Part shown: positions 58,401 through 64,000 of the stretch, piece by piece
Layout of the letters: each line of letters begins with the position of its first letter
Numbering within the stretch: the stretch's first letter is position 1
Made by a program: the position numbers and the translations under genes
Assembly: GCA_905147135.1 (NCBI GenBank)
Contig: LR990045.1
Location: 11,942,173-12,006,172 of the forward strand
Length of the DNA: 64,000 bases
Source of the DNA: Blastobasis lacticolella
Taxonomy: Eukaryota > Arthropoda > Insecta > Lepidoptera > Blastobasidae
Direction of reading: 5' to 3'
The notes under the pieces: model-generated
What the model was told of the DNA's origin: nothing
The model's input: only the letters and a program-made list of their open reading frames with translations
Database searches by the model: none

Positions 58401-58490
58401 TATCCTGGAATGAAGAGGACATTGGGGAGTCCGCCTGAATGAGGACCACCGCCTTATCTGTTTAAGCCCACCAAGCAATAATATTTGCAT
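40497..58490 (-). CDS. Mitochondrial-clade cytochrome P450 lacking the heme cysteine, nine exons, 545 aa
   Basis: Exons: 58490-58247, 56334-56201, 46592-46498, 46177-46067, 44865-44722, 44236-44030, 43392-43248, 41897-41658, 40814-40497. All phases join and total 1,638 nt. The N-terminus is basic, with no acidic residue over about 60 positions, then PFTDIPGPLAMP: a mitochondrial targeting peptide followed by the P450 proline hinge. Retained: K-helix EALR (411-414) and PERW (465-468). Lost: C-helix WxxxR (GEDITPLW, 158-165), I-helix threonine (AGVEP, 356-360) and the heme loop, where PFGQYCPASKI puts Ser496 at the cysteine position (a Cys lies at 493). An acidic insert EDTDEDEEE sits near 246-254. 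P450s of this clade oxidise substrates such as ecdysteroid precursors; this one probably cannot in the usual way (inference). The exact CYP family is not assigned. The first exon is the least certain. Confidence 0.85.
41398..41560 (-). repeat. Dispersed repeat family X, copy 3 (P450 intron 8)
   Basis: The complement of copy 2, with gtcgttccactgtaattagc, tgatctgcc and ctctcgcgcacgagag. It lies just downstream of exon 8, in the intron. Confidence 0.6.
42440..42820 (-). pseudogene. LINE reverse-transcriptase C-terminal remnant in P450 intron 7
   Basis: Minus-strand coding includes PAPFRHRETFHSYVVDAAL. After a frameshift it reads WNTLPASVFPDHYNLS, the typical end of Jockey/CR1-group LINE proteins. 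It is frame-broken and 5'-truncated. Confidence 0.65.
42983..43240. mobile_element. MITE, 258 bp, abutting the exon 7 splice donor
   Basis: The left TIR ggtagagctcgtctagtcta (then agatgacgcgccccact) matches the complement of the right end (agtggggcgcgtcatttt, then taaattagacgagctctacc). It ends at 43240. The P450 exon 7 border is 43248, with donor complement at 43242-43247, so the element begins about seven bases into the intron. Confidence 0.85.
43600..43705 (+). repeat. SINE A copy, 3' part
   Basis: It contains ctgctcgttaggtg, gttggcgaagcgaggtggac, and tcttccactgggctggac, matching the end of the copy at 37112-37345. Confidence 0.55.
44244..44345 (-). repeat. LINE 3'-end fragment in P450 intron 5
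   Basis: It has gggccacctgatggaaagtg followed by gtcaccgctgcctagacatt. It directly adjoins the 5' border of P450 exon 6 (44236) and contributes to the polypyrimidine side of that acceptor region. Confidence 0.55.
44500..44690 (+). repeat. LINE-end-like fragment
   Basis: It contains ccataggcggcggtgaccat and then ttaccaccagttgacttgct, a diverged form of the LINE tail seen at 25528-25745, here in plus orientation. A further diverged one lies at about 45440-45525. Confidence 0.4.
45601..45824. mobile_element. MITE with ~60-bp terminal inverted repeats, 224 bp
   Basis: The left arm (attcaatgctatttagattg, gcgccc, ggactaccggagctctac) is repeated as the complement on the right (gtagagctccggtagtcccc, gggcgcc, agcattgaat). 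The arms reach accaaggtga. It lies in P450 intron 4 and has no coding capacity. Confidence 0.85.
46757..46885 (-). repeat. SINE B 3' fragment
   Basis: It contains cgtggacaaattcacacagc then gccagctagccc, the complement of the 3' half of the SINE at 47178-47435. It forms an inverted pair with that copy across about 500 bp. Confidence 0.65.
47178..47435 (+). repeat. SINE B (tRNA-derived) with (attt)n tail
   Basis: The tRNA-like head has box-A-like gagtggttcaatgg and box-B gggttcgattccc, ending cggccgggcag. The body runs to gatggcgctgtgtgaatttg and a tttattta microsatellite tail. It is not a functional tRNA gene: the fold is irregular, and other copies sit at 62055-62296 and 62619-62740. Confidence 0.75.
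47401..50244 (+). CDS. LINE (Jockey/CR1-group) endonuclease-reverse transcriptase, 5'-truncated but open
   Basis: The frame starts in the SINE tail; the first Met inside LINE sequence is at 47455. Codons about 60-215 are the C-terminal part of an APE-type endonuclease (VLGDLNLNS, LDVVLLS), without its N-terminal catalytic section. The RT follows: RPVAVLSSLSKVFE, YLDFRKAFDKVDN, SGVSQGSILGPLLFN, and the catalytic YADD at about 663-666. It ends with TAA at 50242. The frame is intact over 930 codons, so the insertion is young although it cannot be complete. It lies in P450 intron 2. The 3' end of the element is not defined. Confidence 0.88.
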   Translation: MNLSTNIYLFIYLFIYLTMDYYKRNRCVTARGDNNISGYRRVCQSVYEWTVFRRDRAGRAGGGVMLLTRSTLGARRLSDLETQHGEDMWLTLTCNSIRFYICIVYIPPKAADSVYMDWFTKLESFICSLIVLGDLNLNSASENIVTYYSYFLSVCGLLDNNNVVNMHGGKLDVVLLSERVQGVVVREDLDSSLVPHVDMYHPPLDVTVPIHSCTTRRQQNLLAPGNIQPHKDWNFAKADYTLLYQLLDEVCWDDVTNNQNVDDAVDMFYKIIYNIFETCVPKKNRSKTYHRQYPTWFTADIIKKLKYKAKLHKLWKSKNCPDYYKKFSELRTQLKHDLKQAYNSYIAEVEYKIKDNPKAFWQHVNNLRSTGGFQASVTYQEKVYEGCESATAFANYFSSVFHPNKPKLDPNQMENDNVSSNDSNYIHITEIRDKDVIKAIDKLKPRSAIGPDCIPPYVIKGCKNLLLKPLIHIFNICLKSGKYPTQWKMSRVTPIPKAKDITMVDNYRPVAVLSSLSKVFESILYSNIYPQIKPYLSDAQHGFTYGRSVDTNLLILTDTISGLMDTGTQTDVIYLDFRKAFDKVDNDILLTKLIDIGFSPTLINLFADYLRERQQFVKHGPYMSAPYHTRSGVSQGSILGPLLFNLMINDLNKVVKHSKCLLYADDLKVFRPIKELKDCDLLQEDLNALVQWSLDNKMNFNITKCSAMTFTRSLKPINRDYYLDKELITRVHSVKDLGVTFDAALSFNDHIRSIAVDCYRRLGFVIRNCRVFNNPTAIKILYLALVRSKIECACMVWDPAESKYILLLEKIQKAFLRFLFKKVYGYYPFLYPTKYLLGMLRFKSLETRRIQQSIQLACRLMRGESNSPELVSKACRLYVPDRYLRARRHHLLAPPAARTLAHRRSPIPLALSRLQALLTATPSLDVFADSWGEIMRKTLSFSETCTN
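51006..51598 (+). ncRNA. U1: U1 snRNA copy interrupted by a MITE (probable pseudogene)
   Basis: It begins ATACTTACCTGGCATAGGGG: the U1 5' end that pairs with splice donors. The U1-70K loop region (gtgatcaataagg), the U1A loop (attgcactgcg) and a 3' section ending gtggataactcgg follow. At 51127-51134 (gtaatttt, the Sm site) it is cut by a 424-bp element. It resumes at 51559 as gtaatttttgatag and the final stem ggggac...gtcccc (51574-51597). Several bases differ from what I recall of insect U1, and no snRNA promoter element was recognised upstream, so a pseudogene is likely. Confidence 0.88.
51135..51558. mobile_element. hAT-like MITE, 424 bp, with 8-bp target duplication, inside U1
   Basis: The ends are TAGTCTTGGG and its complement CCCAAGACTA. 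The 8-bp duplication GTAATTTT flanks it (51127-51134 and 51559-51566). Sub-terminal gagcgctc and gaactagttcg blocks are also inverted. Eight-base duplications are typical of hAT elements. No transposase is present. Confidence 0.85.
52025..52110 (+). repeat. Interspersed repeat (tattataaa...gtttgtttg family), partial
   Basis: It contains agtattataaagagaaaaga, tgaatgtttgtttg and ctcaaaaactactaaaat, a diverged copy of the 31655-31870 repeat. Confidence 0.4.
52290..52530 (+). repeat. Dispersed repeat family Y, 5' block
   Basis: It contains gtacggttccgtagttgcct then gtcataataatgcgtgcaaa. The same block recurs at 59365-59535, where it is followed by further family-Y sequence. Confidence 0.5.
52955..53155 (+). 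repeat. Interspersed repeat (actagctgacccggcaaacg family)
   Basis: It begins aactagctgacccggcaaac, contains aaatttcatcaaaatcggtc, and ends gacacgagaattttatatat with tagat, a repeat found across insects. Confidence 0.65.
54525..54850 (-). repeat. Dispersed repeat family Y, 3' block (inverted relative to 59690-60005)
   Basis: It has gggcttggctaaaaagtcat, cccagaatcgccagcaacga, gttaactcattatg and caaatcggtctagccgtttt, matching the complement of 59690-60005 over about 320 bp. Confidence 0.6.
55205..55500 (-). pseudogene. LINE reverse-transcriptase C-terminus (Jockey/CR1 group)
   Basis: The minus strand is open for about 72 codons: RTFLARTTRMWHQLLASMFP, then LDYDMRSFKRFIRGHFRG, followed by the standard 3' tail at 55205-55265. 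It lies in P450 intron 2. Confidence 0.75.
55970..56100 (+). repeat. Interspersed repeat (aggatgtttgttactcattat family), partial
   Basis: It contains gatgtttgttactcattatc then tactgaacggatttagataa, a diverged copy of the family at 31655-31870. Confidence 0.4.
57405..57560 (+). repeat. Interspersed repeat (aactagcttgcgccagcgac family)
   Basis: It has aactagcttgcgccagcgac, tcatccacgtgaactt and ggataaattgtagcctatgt, related to 27905-28105. It lies in P450 intron 1. Confidence 0.55.
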
Positions 58491-59364
58491 TGCCGTGCTT
58501 TAGTTAGAAGGATAAGAAGACACGCACATGCGGTTCTGCATTTTGTTACGTGATTCCTCTGGTATAGCAAGCGTTCATAGGCCGGTATCTGCTTACTAAC
58601 AGGCGGGCCGTACGATTGCATGCCATCTTAGTGTAAAAAAACAGAAACGTAGGTGCATGCATCGTAGATGTTATGAATGGCAGTTAGGTGTCTACTCTTT
58701 GGTCAATGAGCAGTATAAAAATATCAGATAGTGAGGATACCAAGTTGTGGTAGTTGATAGGTACACATCTAAATTGTCAGTAAGTATGTTAATGGCTTAA
58801 TTCATCCATTAGAAGAGAGCGCACTTTGTTATTAAATGATAGTTAGCTAACTTACATAGTCAGCAAACTTTGTACACACTTTGTACTGTAGTCTTATCAT
58901 CTACGGTACAAAGTGCAATGTACAACTCAGCAGGAAATCGGTGTGACATGCGTCACTCCGCTTTGCCCTTTGATCGCAAGTATCAGTTGGATGCGGAAAG
59001 CAAAGCACTGGTTTTTGTGGAGATCTCTGGTGGAGGCCTAGCGCCCAGCAGTGGGCGTCTTCAGGCTGGTATGATTTGGCCACCTTACTACAATGGTGGC
59101 CAGTCACCATCATGTCACATTATCCAATGTCATGGTTAAATAGGCTTGATCACGCCAAACTGACCATGTCTGGGGAGAAATTATCCGTCAGTGGCTTGTC
59201 CTTTCAAAATTTCTCAACAACCACGATCACTTAGGTTTGATTTAGTTAGGCCTATTTTGTTATTCCGCAAGTTGATGGTAAAACAATATATTTTCATTGC
59301 CCAAAATTTTGACGCACGCTGTGTTTTTAGTGCATTAGTAGAGGTCCTTCGTGATGTGGACTCG
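58491..59364. other. Upstream region of the P450 gene and intergenic DNA
   Basis: It contains the presumed P450 promoter or upstream exon. A repeat end with ggaggcctagcgcccagcag then tgggcgtcttcaggctg (about 59030-59075) is the usual RTE-related 3' tail. No other gene is supported. Confidence 0.4.
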
Positions 59365-60010
59365 TGTAGGATTCCGTAGTTGCCTGTCAGTATACATGCT
59401 TAAAAGAAGGCTTTTTGATACTATACTACATTACAAAGTAAGAAATGCATCTAGTTCCTGTGTACAACTTTTATGACATATTTACTTATTCAACTACACT
59501 TTATAAGTTTGTTGATTATTTTGTTGTGGTGTGTGACAAAGGTCTTGGCAAAAAAAAACCCAGCGTCGCCAGAAATTTTATATATGCCGTTATTTAAAAT
59601 CATACGTACATCAAATATTTATAATAATTTACTGCAAAATCGATGTAGTATATATACTAGGTATTTTGTTTATAAATGATAAAATCTCCATACAAATCAA
59701 TTAATTGCTCTACGTTAATCTTGCTTTAACTCGAAAACGGATGGACCAATTTGAATAATTTTTCTTGTTTTGTTGGTTATAATGCAGGGGTGGTCAGTAC
59801 GAAAGAAAAAAAAATCCCCTACATACCCATATATTTTTTACTTTGAGTTTGGTAGTACGATTATCATACAATATAATAACTTCTATATTTCATGGTTTAA
59901 GAGGCTGTTTTTTTAAAACATAATGAGTTAACTATAGTGAACCCATTTTTATTCATTTCGTTGCTGGCGATTCTGGGTTTTTTGTCTGTGACTTTTAGCC
60001 AAGCCCTTAC
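59365..60010 (+). repeat. Dispersed repeat family Y, composite copy
   Basis: The left part (gattccgtagttgcctgtca) matches 52290-52530. The right part (59690-60005) is the complement of 54525-54850, with ctggcgattctgggtttttt and cttttagccaagccctt. The two halves are therefore probably one element, broken into separate copies elsewhere. Confidence 0.55.
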
Positions 60011-60429
60011 GGTTTTCGTATTTTTTCCTTTTTTTGTGCTACTTGCCAAATTTTATCATTCTAGGTCAACGGGAAGTAGGAATAAATTTTGATTCCCTTG
60101 CGTTCCTTTGCGAGCGTCAAACAATGTGGGTATATATTAAACTTAAATGAAGGTTCCGTTTGTTTTCTTTTGAGGTACGGAATCCTAAAAATATTTTCCT
60201 TTGAGAACTTATTACAAGCTTTCATCCTTTATTGAAGTTGCAGTTCCATTATTTAAATGAATTCTCTTTCGCGAAGAAGTGACAACAAAACAAAGCTTAC
60301 GAACAATAACAATGTTTGTTAAGTAGAAACTTATTTCTTATCTACGTCTTCTTTAGATCACAAATTGCTTGCATTTTACGCAGTACTTATAAAATACAGT
60401 AATTTCTGCGTCTGTTTGTTACGGATAAT

Positions 60430-60665
60430 AGAGAAACACTGGTGAGGGAAAACATAGTGATGAAACCTGCACATTCAGGCGGCTGAAAGTGTACCATGAT
60501 TCAATCTTGTCAGGTTTTTCTGGTAGCAGGGCCATGGACGTCAGATGGCATTCGCTCCATTGTAATAATCTGATCTGTCAAATCGTGGATCATGGTCAAG
60601 GCGGACTCCAAGCCCTCGTGCGCGAGAGCACAACTGGGACATTAACGCTAAGATGATTATTATTA
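60430..60665 (-). repeat. Dispersed repeat family X, copy 4
   Basis: It has gagggaaaacatagtgatga, cattcaggcggctgaaagtg, ggtagcagggccatggacgt and ctcgtgcgcgagagcacaac, ending in an (att)n-like run. It is the longest copy in the window and links the blocks seen separately in the others. Confidence 0.6.
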
Positions 60666-62050
60666 TAGGTAATAGAGATACCCCGAAAACACCCGTCTGG
60701 ACGACCCGTCGCCAGAGGAATTTAAAAAATTGGTAATAAATAATACATTTAACAATAAACATAGAATAATTTGTAGATTCTAAATAAGTACTATGAGTTG
60801 GCATCATGTTTGCCGGTCGGAGAAATACAGCCAACCATTTACAGCAACCTTGTGGCGCGCTTTACGTACCGGTAACATTATCACCTGTATCATATAGACA
60901 TAGTAGGCTAGGAGAGAATAGGATTTACCACATACATTCCAACCATTTATTTTTAAATAATCTTCTATTATTTTTACTTTGGTTATATTCTCGCTGACGC
61001 TGACGCTACCAGCATTGGCGGCAAAAGTAGTATAAATTAGTATTGTATGCAAACAATGTCAACATTCTATAATCACGCGGTGAAACCAGTTTGAGCTTGT
61101 TTACATGACTAGTTAATATTAAAATTACAATTCTTATTACTCAACTTTATTTAAAGCCGGTGTAAACAATACACAGAAATTTTTATTTCTGTGGATTAAT
61201 GATACATAGGAACATTGTGTGCCCCGAATTAAAAGTTACTTACATGCATCTCGTGAAAATGTTCGCTTGTCGTTTCATTTTCTAACACTTAATTTCCTTG
61301 CCAATATCACTTCATTTTTGCGTTTTACACTTGGAATTTATTTTACATTTTTATCTTAAAATTACGGATTCATTTCCTAAAAATGTGCCAAACAACACCG
61401 AAGATGTCTTCCACAGACTTTTTCGTCACTTTCATCTGTATTTTTCTTCTATTAAAAACTCTTTTATTAAAAGAAGTCTCAAAAAAGAGTTTTATCACTA
61501 AGGAGTATTTATTGCCGCGACGTGCGCCGGCGGTTGTCCAGCGGTTGCAAGCTATGATAAATGCGTTCGTTCTCTCGCTGGGTCGCTGTTAATGTACCGA
61601 TACCGGCATAACACGTTCGATAGGGATGCCCTCTATAAACAATGTCGATGATTTCACTGTGTTGCTCTAGTGTAATCTACGTGTTATTGTGTCAAGACGG
61701 AAACGAGTGTTGCTTGGTATTGCTCAAGTTTTAAATTCGATGGATGTATTATATTTTCGATTGATTAGAGTTGAGGTACTTATTTAGGATACACTCATAC
61801 TTATAGATAACAGGGTCAAATGGGTTAAATTGGGCGTAGGTGGTCAGTTGCTATTACCGGTCAGTCATAGGTGAATATCACAAACTATTCATGAATATAA
61901 TAGTAGGTATGGACACAGACGCGTTTGGTGACATAACATAACAATAATCTCGTTACTTTAATAAGTCGTAGTATAATAAGTCGTAACTTTTATAATCATA
62001 ATCTTATCGCGCAAGCTATCATAATAAACACCAGCAGATTATAAATAAAT
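60666..62050. other. Intergenic DNA, nothing recognised
   Basis: Only short frames without domains are present, for example at 61383-61592, whose sequence suggests no family. An upstream P450 exon could lie here but none could be supported. Confidence 0.35.
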
Positions 62051-62054
62051 AAAA

Positions 62055-62296
62055 TAAATAATCGTGGACAAATTCACACAGCGCCATCTAGCCCCAAAGT
62101 AAGCAAAGCTTGTGTTATGGGTGCTAGATAACTGATAAACTACTTATATACTTTTTTTTTAAATGCATACATAGAACACCCAGACCCGTAACAGAAATTA
62201 AAGTTCATCATTTCAATTTCTGCCCGGCCGGGAATCGAACCTGGGACCTCTTGCGTCGCAGACAGGCATGTTGACCACTGAACCACTCAGGTCGTC
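62055..62296 (-). repeat. SINE B, full copy on the minus strand
   Basis: It reads, as complement, gacgacctgagtggttcagt through gggaatcg-type box B and the gatggcgctgtgtgaatttg block to the (attt)n tail (here aataaataaaataaataa). It matches 47178-47435 over its length. Confidence 0.75.
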
Positions 62297-62618
62297 ACAA
62301 TCATCATACCACATTACCATCAGCTTATACGGATCAGTGTCCTTGTTCAAAAATTAATACAGACATATCGATACATCGACATGTAAACAAACCGACCACA
62401 ACTCGCTGCGTCACTAGCGCGTGAACTTCGGACCCTATCTTTGTTTCGATTTGTGTTCGGCATCAATTGCTTTCAAGGATGTGCAGGCGACTTGCCCACC
62501 TACGTTATCAATAATTGAGTATAGGAAGATGTATGTACAACGTATGTCGTTGTAAATCATTATATTACTACTGAAGTAACTACCAAGAGGTGGTTATTTG
62601 CTCACCGTACGTTTAGCT

Positions 62619-62740
62619 TTGACGACATGAGTGGTTCAGTTTGGTAACATTTTAACACAGTTGGCCGGTCTGCCACGCAGAGGTTTCGGTTTCGATTCCC
62701 GGCCGGGCAGAAAGTGAAATAATAAATTTTGCTCTACCCT
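62619..62740 (+). repeat. SINE B copy, 5' part
   Basis: It contains gacgacatgagtggttcagt and ttcgattcccggccgggcag. The 3' half is absent. A 16-bp segment in the head (ttggtaacattttaac) is unlike the other copies. Confidence 0.6.
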
Positions 62741-63117
62741 TATTTAGATCTACTGTTCGTAAAAATATAACCAGATACCTGCCTACTTATGAATGAATAT
62801 AAATGTATCTTTTTGGCCTTTAACTAAGTAATCTATTAAAGATAAATTAAGCAGTCAATTAAAAACTCTCCATCTTCCCGCTTTATTATTTCCATCAATA
62901 GATTCCGACTGAATTAGAAGTTTAAAGGGCGACTCGTCTCGAAACTTCGACGTTTCCTAAATGAGAGTTCATGCTTTGTTTTAAAAAGTAGAAGCAACGA
63001 GATTTCAGCGGGTTTTGTGAGATTTTTAAGCGAAGTTTTTCGCAGTCCTGCATTGTTCTGACCTCGATTGTTTGTTCTTACATCACTCTACTTTTCTGGT
63101 TTAGACATTTCCGTCCT

Positions 63118-63475
63118 TTGGTCTATATAGTTGGCAGACAGATGGACTTTTTAGTACTTGTAAGATGCTATGCTAGAGTCATTAGTCTAATTCGCGCCAT
63201 GGATATGCTGAACGCTCTTCAGACATCAGCACCTGAGTGCGACATATTTGCTAGTGGATGGGCGGACGTACGAGGTATGTGTCTGAGGTTTTGTGAGTTG
63301 ATATCTAAATGAGCGTTCTTAATGATTAAAGTTGTATATGGAGCTGTGCCATAGTTCTTACTATTTTATTTGAAACTTTGTTGTCATGTTTGTAGTGCAT
63401 TAGTATTAAGGACATACTGTAATGCTACAAATGTATGGTGAAATCAATAAATAAATTAAAAGTAATGAATGAATG
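63118..63475 (+). pseudogene. LINE C-terminus, sister to the element at 47401-50244
   Basis: The open end MLNALQTSAPECDIFASGWA followed by DVRGMCLRFCE matches the C-terminus of the LINE at 47401-50244 (LQALLTATPSLDVFADSWGE). After the TGA at 63310 comes a 3' UTR ending aataaataaattaaaagt. It is strongly 5'-truncated. Confidence 0.65.
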
Positions 63476-63854
63476 AGAAGGGTTGTTTTAAGAATAAAAA
63501 AATACTTACGGACTCGTGCTTTGTAGTCTAGCATTTGGTAAGAATAATTTACATTAGTTTATGTAGCATGACATTAAAAAGTTCAAGACATTAAACCGTT
63601 TATTTGGACCATACACTAATGATTTTCTTATTACAGAACACCTAAATATGGAACGATGGTAAAGGTCGGCGTTAAGTACCTACTCATTAAATTTAAAACT
63701 GTCGCGTGTTTAAAACCGGTACCTATTATATAAAGCGAAGTACTACTTATACCTTTCCGTAAGTTGTTTGTGTTATTTATACACAAAAGTTGTAACTATT
63801 GAGGACCTTGTGTTGTTATAGTTTTTTTTATACCTTTTAATTATACCAATAAGG

Positions 63855-64000
63855 TGGCAAGCAAGCTTAGGGCCTGCCTGATGGTAAGCAGTCACCGCAG
63901 CCTATGGACGTTTGCAATACCAGGGGCATCACCCACGCGTTGTCGACTCCGTAAAAATCTTCTCACCCCTTTCTTGAATAACTCCATGTTGTAGTCGTCT
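63855..64000 (-). repeat. LINE 3'-end fragment, runs off the window
   Basis: It has gcctgcctgatggtaagcag, tcaccgcagcctatggac and tcacccctttcttgaataac, the complement of the usual LINE C-terminus and tail. The rest lies beyond the right edge. Confidence 0.6.

Noticed and set aside
61383..61592. Small hydrophobic protein or upstream P450 exon
   Set aside because: No recognisable family, weak composition, and no splice phase that could be tied to the P450.

Overview
The window is eukaryotic and almost certainly lepidopteran (moth or butterfly). The evidence is spliced genes with GT-AG introns, repeat families typical of Lepidoptera (tRNA-derived SINEs, Jockey/CR1- and RTE-type LINE ends, many MITEs), an insect errantivirus and a mitochondrial-clade cytochrome P450. 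Three host protein genes could be assembled exon by exon with consistent splice phases. No part of the window looks bacterial.

Layout. 1-~5800 (-): a gypsy/17.6/TED-like errantivirus cut by the left window edge, with 5' LTR region, tRNA-Ser-type primer site, gag, a -1 slippery site, pol and the start of env. 5800-10500: repeat remnants. 10527-12421 (-): COP9 signalosome subunit 7, four exons, 273 aa. 12422-13440: the space between two divergent genes. 13441-33362 (+): a 17-exon C2H2 zinc-finger gene, about 857 aa, with eleven fingers split by glutamine-rich linker exons. Two of its exon/intron borders have been tandemly duplicated together with their splice donors (16 x 93 bp after exon 7; 4 x 42 bp after exon 11). 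33363-40496: 3' UTR and repeat-rich intergenic DNA. 40497-58490 (-): a nine-exon mitochondrial-type P450, 545 aa, whose heme cysteine, I-helix threonine and C-helix WxxxR are all missing. Its 9.6-kb intron 2 holds a LINE with a 947-codon open frame and a U1 snRNA copy split by a hAT-like MITE at the Sm site. 58491-64000: intergenic repeats, SINEs and LINE ends.

The three host genes have no evident joint function: one is in protein deneddylation, one is a probable nuclear DNA-binding protein, and one is a mitochondrial P450-fold protein that may not be catalytic. The unusual content is how repeats have reshaped gene structure (duplicated splice donors, a MITE seven bases from a splice donor, a MITE in an snRNA) and the P450 without its heme ligand. 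Family names rest on motif recognition by eye; no database search was possible.
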